A stretch of DNA of 8,570 nucleotides from Desulfobacteraceae bacterium (GTDB lineage Bacteria > Desulfobacterota > DSM-4660 > Desulfatiglandales > Desulfatiglandaceae): contig DSCZ01000212.1 in NCBI GenBank assembly GCA_011048855.1, forward strand, positions 1 to 8,570, read 5' to 3'. Both the position numbers and the translations under genes were made by a program. Shown piece by piece: positions 1-6,638 of the stretch. Position 1 is the first letter of the stretch; every line of letters begins with the position of its first letter. The notes below the pieces were generated by a model. It saw nothing but the letters and a program-made list of their open reading frames with translations. It had not been told where the DNA came from and searched no databases.

Positions 1-1375
1 CGTCTTTTTTGCCCGAGCCCGGCCATTTGACTATTTCTCCCGGCTTCGCACCGGTTTCCGCCATCCACGAAATTACGGAATGTGATTTCGCCTGTCCGAT
101 ATTCTTTATCAGTCTCAGAATCCGGCCCCAGCTCACGATGTCGCCGGAATTGACTGCAACGCGCAAATGAGCAAGAAAATCCCGAATATGGGCCGATTCA
201 AGAAACTTGAAGCCACCGTATTTAACATAAGGAATGCGGGCCCTGGTCAGCTCGGTCTCCAGATCGAAAGAATGATACCCGGCCCGGAACAGCACGGCCG
301 CGTCTTTCAGAAAACCTCCCTGTTTTACATAGGTTTCAAGGTACTTTCGTATAAATATGCTCTGGGCCGGTGAAGTGCCTGTATCCACAATTTTGGGGCG
401 TTCGCCTCCTTTCCGGGATGAAAAGAGGCATTTCGTGTAACTCTTTCCGGCACCCTTCATCATTTCGTTGGTAAAGGCCAGGATCGGTTGAAGCGACCGA
501 TAGTTTTCTTCCAGCTTGATTATACGGGTTTCGGGAAAAACTTTCGGAAACGTAAACATATTGCGGTAATCAGCTCCCCTGAACGAATATATGGACTGGC
601 AATCGTCTCCTACGACCATTATGTTTCTGTGTTCATAGGCCAACAGCCTGGCTATATCGGACTGTATTGTGTTGGTGTCCTGGTACTCGTCCACCAGCAC
701 GTAGCGGTACCGGCCGTTAAGTTCCGCCCGTATATCCGAATGCTCGGTGAGCAGCGCCCTGAACTTGATTATAAGATCATCATAGTCCATCAAGCCATGG
801 GTCTGCTTATATTCCTGATAAAGAACGTCAAGCCTGGTAACAGCACCGGCCGCATCGTTGAACTGGGAATAATCTTCGTTCACGACCTTTTCCACCGGGC
901 GTTGAAGATTGGCTGCCTTGCTGATAATCCCCGCAACGGTCGACTTTTTCGGGAAACGAAAACCATCTTTCGGAACACGGAGCTCCGGTATCAGCGACTG
1001 AATGATTTCCTCCATGTCCGCTCGGTCCAGCACTATAAAATCGCGGTGAAAACCGACTCTCTCCGAATGAATGCGGAGTATCCGGTGTGCCAGGGCATGG
1101 AATGTCCCACCTGAAACCTGCCTGCAGCGAGGGTCTCCAAGCGAAGAGGCTCGCTCAAGCATTTCCCCCGCCGCCTTTCGGGTAAAGGTCAACAACAGGA
1201 TGGCCTCTGGAGAAACGCCTCTTTCAATCAGCCGGTAAACCCTGTAAACCAGCGTCCTGGTCTTGCCGCTTCCTGCTCCTGCGATGACCAGAACCGGGCC
1301 TTCGGTGATCATCACAGCCTTCAGTTGAGCCGGATTCAACGCATCTTCGTATGAAAAGGAAAAACCACCCAACAT
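1..1375 (-). CDS. UvrD/PcrA/Rep-type superfamily 1 DNA helicase (3' part outside the window)
   Basis: The frame is open from the ATG at 1375 to the left edge, giving the first 458 residues; the C-terminal part (motifs V and VI) lies outside. It shows the SF1A helicase series in order: Q-motif LNPAQLKAV (13-21), Walker A AGAGSGKT (32-39), motif Ia TFTRKAAGEM (63-72), TFHALAHR (from 91), YDDLI, motif II DEYQD (229-233), motif III VGDDCQSIYSFRGAD (255-269) and motif IV ENYRS (290-294). Proteins of this family are ATP-driven 3'-5' DNA translocases used in repair, replication restart or removal of RecA filaments; which role applies here cannot be told. It is the third gene of a likely operon, starting 28 bases after the stop of the Yip1-like gene. 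GGAG sits 4 bases before the ATG, a rather short spacing. Family assignment is firm; UvrD, PcrA and Rep cannot be separated from this fragment. Confidence 0.95.
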   Translation of the reverse strand, partial: MLGGFSFSYEDALNPAQLKAVMITEGPVLVIAGAGSGKTRTLVYRVYRLIERGVSPEAILLLTFTRKAAGEMLERASSLGDPRCRQVSGGTFHALAHRILRIHSERVGFHRDFIVLDRADMEEIIQSLIPELRVPKDGFRFPKKSTVAGIISKAANLQRPVEKVVNEDYSQFNDAAGAVTRLDVLYQEYKQTHGLMDYDDLIIKFRALLTEHSDIRAELNGRYRYVLVDEYQDTNTIQSDIARLLAYEHRNIMVVGDDCQSIYSFRGADYRNMFTFPKVFPETRIIKLEENYRSLQPILAFTNEMMKGAGKSYTKCLFSSRKGGERPKIVDTGTSPAQSIFIRKYLETYVKQGGFLKDAAVLFRAGYHSFDLETELTRARIPYVKYGGFKFLESAHIRDFLAHLRVAVNSGDIVSWGRILRLIKNIGQAKSHSVISWMAETGAKPGEIVKWPGSGKKD

Positions 1376-1403
1376 CCCTCTCCGATTTCGAAATTTTCAG
1401 ATT

Positions 1404-2192
1404 CTATCCGGGCCAGGCGACTAACCACCCCAGTGCCGCCAGCATAATGAAAACGACGGCCGAGGCAACGGCAAGCAACAGCCGCAGAGAAGAAATCCGG
1501 TGGACTTCCCTCAAACCTATCACTTGAATGACCATCTGCCATATAAAAGCGGCAGGTCCTCCGACAAAAGGAAGAATTCCCAGGAACTTGGCAGCCTGGG
1601 AGTAGGCGACGACACGAAATGTACCGATCAGTCCTTCTCTGCCCGCGCCAACCAGGCAAAGGCAGAAATGAACAAACAGCGTGTTGATCAGCATCGCCGC
1701 TACCACCCAGATGGGCGTCAAAACCACACAGAGCATGAAAGCCGCCCCCATTAACATTGGAGCAGCTCCTGAGGCGGCCGGCCCCAAACCCCATACCAGC
1801 GCAGTGAACTGCCAGAATACAACCAGCATCGTCCCCAGCGATCCGAAAAGCAGGCCGAAGGAAAACAATGCACCACTCTGCTCTTCAAAGGGTTCCCGAC
1901 GGCGGAAAAAATCATACGGAGCTCGAAGCAAAGCCACCGCCAGCCCGGGAAACGATCTTGGTGCCGCATCATCCTCCCAAACGGAGTTTCCCAATACAAC
2001 GGGCAAAAGTGCTTCTTCCGCTCTTTCCGCCGGGGTTCCGTCCGGTTCCTTTTGCGATTGAAGAGGTCGCAGCGGAAAACTGCGTCTGCATTTCGGACAT
2101 ATCGCGGCTTTGGCCTTTTCCGGGATGCCGTTCGATCCACTGCTTTTCGAAAAGCCGCAAAAAGGGCACGTCACAATCTCATTCATCTTCAT
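1404..2192 (-). CDS. Zinc-ribbon and Yip1-like multi-pass membrane protein
   Basis: The protein has 262 residues. The N-terminus carries two CxxC pairs (C9/C12 in CPFC and C32/C35 in CPKC), followed by RRSF, the pattern of MJ0042-type zinc ribbons. A polar linker (about 41-80) leads to a mostly hydrophobic C-terminal half with four or five likely membrane segments, roughly 107-135, 142-182 (probably two), 198-226 and 237-259. This layout is typical of bacterial proteins with a Yip1 domain, whose function is unknown. Their eukaryotic relatives act in membrane trafficking, but that role should not be carried over. The first ATG is preferred: AAGGG lies about 7 bases upstream, whereas the second ATG (2186) would be too far from it. 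The start overlaps the end of the upstream four-cysteine gene by 14 bases, which suggests translational coupling. The helicase gene follows after 28 bases. Confidence 0.75.
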   Translation of the reverse strand: MKMNEIVTCPFCGFSKSSGSNGIPEKAKAAICPKCRRSFPLRPLQSQKEPDGTPAERAEEALLPVVLGNSVWEDDAAPRSFPGLAVALLRAPYDFFRRREPFEEQSGALFSFGLLFGSLGTMLVVFWQFTALVWGLGPAASGAAPMLMGAAFMLCVVLTPIWVVAAMLINTLFVHFCLCLVGAGREGLIGTFRVVAYSQAAKFLGILPFVGGPAAFIWQMVIQVIGLREVHRISSLRLLLAVASAVVFIMLAALGWLVAWPG

Positions 2193-2457
2193 CCGGCACC
2201 CTTTTTATTTTATTACGATCACGTGCAAGGCTTTTCAGTTCGGACCACCTCCGCAGCCACCCCATCACTCCATTTTGTTCCACCTGGCGAACCCTTCCTT
2301 CTTTGAACTCGATGCCTTCCTCGGACGCAAGGGCTGCCCGAAGACACTCAATTTTGAGCGGGCACTCGAGACATCGAGTCGGAACTTCCCTCAAGCCGTC
2401 AGGCCCTTCAGGAAATACATCCCCAAGTCCGCCGAAACATTGTTTTTTTATTTCCAT
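2179..2457 (-). CDS. Small four-cysteine protein with a WhiB-like cysteine pattern
   Basis: The protein has 92 residues, starting at the ATG at 2457. A longer reading from a TTG at 2472 is possible, but GGAG six bases before the ATG decides the start. Four cysteines, C7, C29, C32 and C38, form C-x21-C-x2-C-x5-C. They are framed by DVFP (13-16) and CPLKIECLRAAL (32-43), which closely resembles the iron-sulfur cluster motif of WhiB-like proteins (C...FFP...CxxCPVxxxCLxxAL). The C-terminal half is charged and lacks the G[V/I]WGG turn expected of WhiB proteins, although MGWLRRWSEL is loosely similar. WhiB proteins bind a 4Fe-4S cluster and act with sigma factors; they are known from Actinobacteria and their phages. 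A cluster here is inference, and the motif could instead bind zinc. It is the first gene of the minus-strand cluster and overlaps the Yip1-like gene by 14 bases. That a gene exists is well supported; its function is unknown. Confidence 0.7.
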   Translation of the reverse strand: MEIKKQCFGGLGDVFPEGPDGLREVPTRCLECPLKIECLRAALASEEGIEFKEGRVRQVEQNGVMGWLRRWSELKSLARDRNKIKRVPDEDE

Positions 2458-2521
2458 TCTACTCTCCGGCAACCTGACCGTAGGCCGTCGTTAAAGTGCG
2501 TACGGCAGATTCTATTGAACT

Positions 2522-2550
2522 CGAATATCACACGACGGCTTATTTGTAAA
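2522..2550 (-). promoter_or_regulatory. Possible weak sigma-70 promoter for the four-cysteine/Yip1/helicase operon
   Basis: On the minus strand TTTACA (2550-2545) is separated by 17 bases from TATTCG (2527-2522), about 65 bases before the ATG at 2457. The -35 box matches 5 of 6 consensus bases but the -10 box only 3 of 6. A TAGAAT nearby (close to 2515) has no convincing -35 partner. This is a weak candidate. Confidence 0.25.
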
Positions 2551-2630
2551 ACAGTACGGGGACCCTGAATACACGGAATTGTTTGTCAACAGGAAATATC
2601 AAAGAAGGCTTTGAGGTGGGCATAAATGCA

Positions 2631-2659
2631 TTGACATCGTAAGTACACGCAATTATTAT
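2631..2659 (+). promoter_or_regulatory. Sigma-70 promoter of the anion transporter gene
   Basis: A perfect -35 box TTGACA (2631-2636) is followed after exactly 17 bases by TATTAT (2654-2659), which matches 5 of 6 consensus bases. Transcription would begin near 2666 and give a leader of about 25 bases. The ribosome site AGGGAGG (2674-2680) lies 10 bases before the ATG at 2691. Composition and spacing suggest strong basal expression that needs no activator. Confidence 0.75.
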
Positions 2660-2690
2660 TGGGCCGCCGATAAAGGGAGGGTTTTTTATC

Positions 2691-4160
2691 ATGGACGATT
2701 TCCGTGTTCCCGATAAAACGACAATCGACTGGAAACGCATCGTATTCATGTTGCTTGGGGTGACCCTTTTCGCAGTCGTTTATTATTCTCCACCGTGGCC
2801 CGATGCAGTGGACCCCGAGGGACAACACTTCATGCTGAGCCGGGAAGGCAAAGGCGCTCTTGCGGTCTTTCTGCTGGCAGGCACCTGGTGGGTTTTTGAA
2901 GTAGTGCCCATAGGAATCACCAGTCTGGCTATCGGCGTCCTCCAGGCCCTCTTTTTCATCAGGGACGCCAAAGTCGCCTTCAAAGATTTCATGGACCCTT
3001 CCGTTATGTTCATTTTTGCCTCGATAGTGATAGGGCTGGTGTTCACCAAAACCGGGCTGACAAAGCGTTTCGCCTACAAAATGCTCGTCGTCGTAGGCGA
3101 GCGGACCAGCATGATTTATCTCGGCTGTTTCGTGGTTACCGCAGGTCTTGCGCATATCATGGCCCATACTGCCGTAGCGGCCACCATATACCCCCTTCTG
3201 CTTGCGATCTACTCACTTTATGGAGAAGGAAATAAAAAGACCCGTTTCGGCAAGGGACTTTTCATGGGCATGGCCTTCATCGCCGGAGCCGGAAGTATAG
3301 TGACCCTTCTCGGGGCGGCGAGGGGTGCGGTGGCGATAGGTTTTTTCAAAGATATCGTAGGTTATGAGATCGGTTTTTTCCAGCTCAGTTACTATATGTT
3401 TCCAATTGGATGGATCATGGTCTTTCTCCTCTGGGGGTTTTTCATGATCGTGTGCAAGCCTGAAAAAAGGGTGATTCTCGGACTCAAAGACAAAGCGAGA
3501 CAACTCAGCGCGGAACAGGGGCCTATCACACGCAAAGAGATGCTGGCGGCGATCATCGTGTTCGGCTGCATCGGGGCACTTTCGCTTAGATCCTTCATCC
3601 CTGCCCTCCAACCGATTGATAAAACCGCGATACTTCTCATCTCCACCATCCTGTTCTATGTATTCAAAATTCTGGATTTGAGCGATCTCGAAGAAATTCC
3701 CTGGAATATCATTCTGCTTTTTGCAGGAGCCATGAGCATAGGTTTCTGCCTGTGGGAGACCGGCGCAGCCCGATGGCTTGCAATCAACTGGCTCGTGATG
3801 TTCAAGGACTCCCATTGGTTCATTTTCGTTCTGAGCATCGCCTTTTTCGTCATGATAATAACTAATTTCATTATGAACGTCGCTGCAATCGCCATCTCTC
3901 TGCCGGTCGCCCTGGTGATTGCTCCTTACCTTGGAGTGGGACCCCAGGTGATCCTGTTCTCTTCCCTGGTAGTCGCCGGAATGCCGTTTCTCCTGCTGGT
4001 GGGAGCAGCGCCCAATGCAATCGCCTATGATTCAAGGCAGTTTACGACCGGAGAATTTTTCCTCTACGGTATACCGGCAAGTATTATGTTGATGGCAGTT
4101 GTGGCTTTCGCTGTGTGGATACTTTGGCCTTTGATGGGTATGCCGATGACCGCCGGCTAA
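2691..4160 (+). CDS. DASS/SLC13-type anion transporter with altered signature motifs
   Basis: The 489-residue protein has about a dozen hydrophobic segments and fits the divalent anion:sodium symporter (DASS, CitT/NaDC) family in length and layout. Diagnostic pieces are the N-terminal WWVFEVVPIGITSLAIG (66-82), the second-repeat PWNIILLFAGAMSIG (337-351) and PNAIAYDS (441-448) near the C-terminus. The family imports sulfate or di- and tricarboxylates, usually with sodium. In characterised members two SNT motifs build the ion and substrate sites. Here the first reads A158-H159-T160 in MAHTAVAATIYPL, and the second M395-N396-V397 in TNFIMNVAAIAISLPV. The usual G-T-P-P-N-like segment after the first repeat is also replaced (VTLLGAARGAVA, 204-215). 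Coupling ion and substrate are therefore uncertain. The gene stands alone with its own sigma-70 promoter and is convergent with the response regulator gene. Family assignment is fairly secure; the substrate is unknown. Confidence 0.85.
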   Translation: MDDFRVPDKTTIDWKRIVFMLLGVTLFAVVYYSPPWPDAVDPEGQHFMLSREGKGALAVFLLAGTWWVFEVVPIGITSLAIGVLQALFFIRDAKVAFKDFMDPSVMFIFASIVIGLVFTKTGLTKRFAYKMLVVVGERTSMIYLGCFVVTAGLAHIMAHTAVAATIYPLLLAIYSLYGEGNKKTRFGKGLFMGMAFIAGAGSIVTLLGAARGAVAIGFFKDIVGYEIGFFQLSYYMFPIGWIMVFLLWGFFMIVCKPEKRVILGLKDKARQLSAEQGPITRKEMLAAIIVFGCIGALSLRSFIPALQPIDKTAILLISTILFYVFKILDLSDLEEIPWNIILLFAGAMSIGFCLWETGAARWLAINWLVMFKDSHWFIFVLSIAFFVMIITNFIMNVAAIAISLPVALVIAPYLGVGPQVILFSSLVVAGMPFLLLVGAAPNAIAYDSRQFTTGEFFLYGIPASIMLMAVVAFAVWILWPLMGMPMTAG

Positions 4161-4183
4161 GAGAGGCTGGTGGAAGCATAAAA

Positions 4184-4251
4184 GTCGGTCTATTTGCAGT
4201 CCACAATCCGCACTTCAGTGCACAGCCTCAAAACTGTTACGGCAGACCGGC
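4184..4251. terminator. Inverted repeat between convergent genes, possible bidirectional terminator
   Basis: GTCGGTCT (4184-4191) and AGACCGGC (4244-4251) can pair over 8 bases, with one G-U on the plus-strand RNA and one mismatch on the minus-strand RNA. The large loop holds a second small hairpin, GCAC-TTCA-GTGC (4210-4221). On the minus strand the outer arm is followed by TTTT, as for a terminator after the response regulator gene. The long loop makes this only a moderate candidate. The rest of the 115-base gap shows no gene. Confidence 0.3.
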
Positions 4252-4272
4252 CGCTTAATTTAAGGTCAGGGC

Positions 4273-4291
4273 ACCCTAATCAAGGGTTTTT
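4273..4291 (+). terminator. Possible short intrinsic terminator after the transporter gene
   Basis: ACCCT (4273-4277), a 5-base loop and AGGGT (4283-4287) form a short stem, with a run of T from 4287 to 4291. It would stop plus-strand transcription about 120 bases after the transporter stop codon. It overlaps the last codons of the convergent response regulator gene. Five base pairs is weak. Confidence 0.35.
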
Positions 4292-4779
4292 CTTATCTCG
4301 CTCAGGAGAGAGTCGACGGTAAACGGTTTTCCTAAAAAACCCCGCGCACCTAGTTTAAACGCCTTTTCAACCTCTGCATCCTCGTCGTGACCGCTGCTTA
4401 TTATCACCCTTACCGAAGGATCCATTTGAATCAAATGCTCCAAGCAGCTGAGTCCGCCCATACCGGGCATGTTCATATCCAGGATGACAAGGTCCGGCCC
4501 GACTCCTCTGAAAACTTCGATTGCTTCTTCTCCGGAAAGCGCAGTAGTGACCTCATATCCGAAATGTCGGAGCATATCCTTCCAGATGTGGAGAAGATTT
4601 TTTTCGTCATCGACTACCAGGATATGCGCCGGCATCTGGGCTTGGGAATCAACCTCGGGTTGACCAACTTTTATGTCCCGGTCGTGGGATGCATCGTCTG
4701 AAACCGGTACAAAAATGCAAAAACCTTTTTCACAGCATGCTGTCCGTTTTTGAAGTACCTGCCGATTCTCCGAACTCAT
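4276..4779 (-). CDS. Single-domain response regulator with a cysteine-containing N-terminal extension
   Basis: The protein has 167 residues. Residues 50-167 are a complete CheY-like receiver: acidic pair D57/D58 (ILVVDDEKN), phospho-acceptor D101 in ILDMNMPGMGG, switch residue S129 in IISSGHD, and K151 in GKPF. There is no output domain, so it probably acts through protein contacts or as a phosphorelay intermediate. The first 48 residues are outside the receiver, look like no domain I recognise, and contain C15, C16 and C21. The long start is favoured because GGAGGGAGG lies 5 bases upstream of the ATG at 4779, whereas the internal ATG at 4635, which would give a bare receiver, has no ribosome site. 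The gene has its own -24/-12 promoter and an upstream dyad shared with the activator gene. No cognate kinase is recognisable in the window. Confidence 0.88.
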   Translation of the reverse strand: MSSENRQVLQKRTACCEKGFCIFVPVSDDASHDRDIKVGQPEVDSQAQMPAHILVVDDEKNLLHIWKDMLRHFGYEVTTALSGEEAIEVFRGVGPDLVILDMNMPGMGGLSCLEHLIQMDPSVRVIISSGHDEDAEVEKAFKLGARGFLGKPFTVDSLLSEIRKTLD

Positions 4780-4847
4780 GCGAACCTCCCTCCAGCGGGC
4801 TGATACCGCGGAAGCATTTCATGAATCATATTTCCAGTATATAGTTA

Positions 4848-4863
4848 AGCAATATACATACCA
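4848..4863 (-). promoter_or_regulatory. Sigma-54 (-24/-12) promoter of the response regulator gene
   Basis: The minus strand reads TGGTATGTATATTGCT. Compared with the sigma-54 consensus TGGCACGNNNNTTGCW, it keeps TGG, A, G, TTGC and the final W, differing at two bases, with the required ten bases between GG and GC. Transcription would start near 4837, about 57 bases before the ATG at 4779. A matching upstream dyad is centred about 106 bases before this start. Confidence 0.72.
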
Positions 4864-4865
4864 TC

Positions 4866-4893
4866 AAAAAAAACATATGAATTTGAAAAAAAA
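4866..4893. other. Two phased A-tracts, probable bent DNA between activator site and promoter
   Basis: Two runs of eight A on the plus strand (4866-4873 and 4886-4893) begin 20 bases apart, roughly two helical turns. They lie between the -24 element and the upstream dyad at 4935-4952. Phased A-tracts bend DNA, and such a bend would help a bound activator loop to the promoter. No full IHF consensus is seen here, so intrinsic curvature may take its place. The rest of the gap between the two minus-strand genes (4780-5067) shows no gene. Confidence 0.5.
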
Positions 4894-4934
4894 CTTATCA
4901 TGAACCAATTTTGATTACCAGGTCCGCCATTAAC

Positions 4935-4952
4935 TGCACAGTTTACTGTGCA
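4935..4952. promoter_or_regulatory. Perfect 18-bp dyad, probable activator binding site (UAS) for the response regulator gene
   Basis: TGCACAGTTTACTGTGCA is a perfect inverted repeat of 8 bases around TT. It has the form TGCACA-N6-TGTGCA, as do the two dyads before the activator gene. The half-sites resemble the TGCAC/GTGCA halves of NtrC sites, but the spacing is one base longer. It is centred about 106 bases upstream of the predicted sigma-54 start, a usual position for an enhancer site. Confidence 0.7.
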
Positions 4953-5067
4953 CACAGGGTGGTTTTTCGAAAGAGGGTTCAAAATAAAACAATCACTTGC
5001 TTGCAAAGAACACACTAAAGTATCAAAATCCGGCGGAAAACACCTATATTCCCCTGGAGCCTAAGTT

Positions 5068-6447
5068 CTACAAATCGAGTTGCTGGATTTTGGCCAACAG
5101 GGTATTTCGATGTACGCCGAGTATTTCGGATGCCTTCTTCCTGTTGCCGTTGGTCTGCTCAAGAACCCCCTTTATATGGCGGCGCTCAAAAGAGTTAACT
5201 GCTTCCTTCAATCGGGTCGTGGATTTATTTTTTTCCGATGATTGAAACCCTGCTAAATGGCGGTTTTCAATCTTCCGCTCTCTGACAATCACCGAAAGGC
5301 GTTCCACCAAATTCTGGAGCTCCCGGACATTTCCGGGCCAGTCGTATTCTGTAAGAGTCTCCATCGCCTTGGATGAAAAAGACTTGGGAGATCCTCCGGC
5401 GTTTCTCGCCAGGTTTTCAGCAAAATAATCAAGCAATATCGGGATATCTCCTTTACGCTCCCTCAATGGAGGCAGCTGAATCGGAAAAACATTCAATCGA
5501 TAAAAAAAATCTTCCCTGAACTTGTTTTCGTCTATCAATTGCCTGAGAGGTTTGTTGCTGGCTGCAACGAAACGCACATCCACCGGGATCAATTTTGAGC
5601 TCCCCAGCCTTTCAATCTCTTTCTCTTGAAGCACACGAAGCATCTTTGCCTGCATTGCCAGATCCAGCGTATCTACATCATCCAGAAACACCGTCCCCTT
5701 GTCGCCCAGTTCAATCTTTCCGATCGTTGTATTCGTGGCTCCGGTAAACGCACCGCGCGTATGTCCGAAAACTTCGCTTTCCATCAACGTGGAAGGAATC
5801 GCGGCGCAATTGATAACAACAAACGGTTGATCTTTCCTCGGGCTCAAGTTATGAATCGCACGCGCTACAAGTTCTTTTCCTGTGCCGCTCTCACCCTGAA
5901 TAAGCACCGCACCGGCGCTTGCCGCCACCTTCGACACCAGGTCATACACCTGGAGCATTTTGCTGTCCGATCCCACCATCTTTTGGAAAGGGTGCTGTAT
6001 TCGGTCAAGCTCAGTCTTTAGATAAGTGACCTGCCTTTTAAGTCCCCGTTTTTCCAGCACACGGGAAACCGCTAATTGAATATCCTCAACAACAAAAGGC
6101 TTAACCAGGTAATCGATCGCTCCGGATCTTATGGCCTGCACAGTACTTTGGATATCTTTGATAGCCGTAGCCATAATAATTTCAGTATTTTGATCGATAT
6201 CTTTGAAAACCTTTATTAATTCGACCCCATCGGCATCCGGCAGGCGTATATCCAACAAAACCACGTCGATGGACTTTTTCGATAGAATTTCAACAGCCTC
6301 TGCCGCTGTCCCGGCTACATAAACATTGTACAAATCTTTCAAAAACATTCTTAATGACCTTCGTATCCCCCTTTCATCATCAACAATTAAAATGGTAGCA
6401 TTATTATTGTTTTCAGATTTAAAAGCGTTCAACAATTTTACATTCAT
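5068..6447 (-). CDS. NtrC-family sigma-54-dependent response regulator (receiver, AAA+, Fis-type HTH)
   Basis: The 459-residue protein is full length for the family. The receiver (17-130) has D23/D24, phospho-acceptor D66 in LLDIRLP, T94 and K116 in LVKPF. The AAA+ domain (about 155-390) has Walker A GESGTGKE (185-192), the sigma-54 contact loop GAFTGA (232-237), Walker B VFLDD (253-257), RLNVFPIQLPPLRER (317-331) and WPGNVREL (370-377). The Fis-type helix-turn-helix is near 434-457 (GNRKKASEILGVHRNTL). Phosphorylated members assemble into rings, hydrolyse ATP and remodel sigma-54 RNA polymerase bound at -24/-12 promoters. One oddity is that the Walker B acidic pair is D256-D257, where D-E is usual. 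GGGAG lies about 8 bases before the ATG. The gene has its own sigma-54 promoter and two upstream dyads of the same form as that before the response regulator gene, pointing to autoregulation. The kinase and signal are unknown. Confidence 0.96.
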   Translation of the reverse strand: MNVKLLNAFKSENNNNATILIVDDERGIRRSLRMFLKDLYNVYVAGTAAEAVEILSKKSIDVVLLDIRLPDADGVELIKVFKDIDQNTEIIMATAIKDIQSTVQAIRSGAIDYLVKPFVVEDIQLAVSRVLEKRGLKRQVTYLKTELDRIQHPFQKMVGSDSKMLQVYDLVSKVAASAGAVLIQGESGTGKELVARAIHNLSPRKDQPFVVINCAAIPSTLMESEVFGHTRGAFTGATNTTIGKIELGDKGTVFLDDVDTLDLAMQAKMLRVLQEKEIERLGSSKLIPVDVRFVAASNKPLRQLIDENKFREDFFYRLNVFPIQLPPLRERKGDIPILLDYFAENLARNAGGSPKSFSSKAMETLTEYDWPGNVRELQNLVERLSVIVRERKIENRHLAGFQSSEKNKSTTRLKEAVNSFERRHIKGVLEQTNGNRKKASEILGVHRNTLLAKIQQLDL

Positions 6448-6507
6448 GTCAAAAATCTCCCAACTTTTTATAATTCACAAACAAAATTATCACTACCATT
6501 TCATATT

Positions 6508-6523
6508 TGCAACTTTAATGCCT
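6508..6523 (-). promoter_or_regulatory. Sigma-54 (-24/-12) promoter of the NtrC-type activator gene
   Basis: The minus strand reads AGGCATTAAAGTTGCA. It keeps GGCA and TTGCA of the consensus TGGCACGNNNNTTGCW, with exactly ten bases between GG and GC. The predicted start is near 6497, about 50 bases before the ATG at 6447. Two dyads are centred about 128 and 150 bases upstream of this start. Confidence 0.68.
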
Positions 6524-6570
6524 TAAAAACAACTAACGGCAAAGGCGTGAATCCAGATACAGAAGCAATG

Positions 6571-6599
6571 TTTACAATTTTATCTGATCTCTATATTAT
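6571..6599 (+). promoter_or_regulatory. Sigma-70 promoter of the acyltransferase gene
   Basis: TTTACA (6571-6576) and TATTAT (6594-6599), each matching 5 of 6 consensus bases, are separated by the optimal 17 bases. The predicted start near 6606 would give a leader of about 150 bases. Both downstream dyads would lie between roughly +11 and +51 of this transcript, where a bound protein could block transcription. No plus-strand -24/-12 element was found between the dyads and the gene. Confidence 0.6.
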
Positions 6600-6616
6600 A
6601 CGAATCTTTTCGCCGA

Positions 6617-6634
6617 TGCACATAAATTTATGCA
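6617..6634. promoter_or_regulatory. Activator binding site A (11/12 match to TGCACA-N6-TGTGCA)
   Basis: TGCACA-TAAATT-TATGCA differs from the proposed dyad at one base. The inner CATAAATTTATG is itself a perfect 12-base palindrome. Its centre is 22 bases from that of the neighbouring dyad, about two helical turns, so dimers would bind on the same face. It lies about 128 bases upstream of the predicted sigma-54 start of the activator gene. Confidence 0.6.
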
Positions 6635-6638
6635 CGAG

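Noticed and set aside
488..1114. 208-residue open frame on the plus strand
   Set aside because: It lies opposite the helicase, whose conserved motifs run through the same bases on the minus strand.
2584..2589. TTGACA on the minus strand as a -35 box for the four-cysteine operon
   Set aside because: At 17 or 18 bases spacing the -10 position reads AGGGTC or GGGTCC, which does not resemble a -10 box.
2610..2640. GTGGGCATAAATGCATTG as a sigma-54 promoter for the transporter
   Set aside because: No GG and GC pair is exactly ten bases apart, and a near-perfect sigma-70 promoter is in the same place.
4210..4224. TGCACA with a small GCAC-TTCA-GTGC hairpin as another activator site
   Set aside because: The half-sites are four bases apart instead of eight, no second TGTGCA lies at the right distance, and the site is between convergent gene ends.
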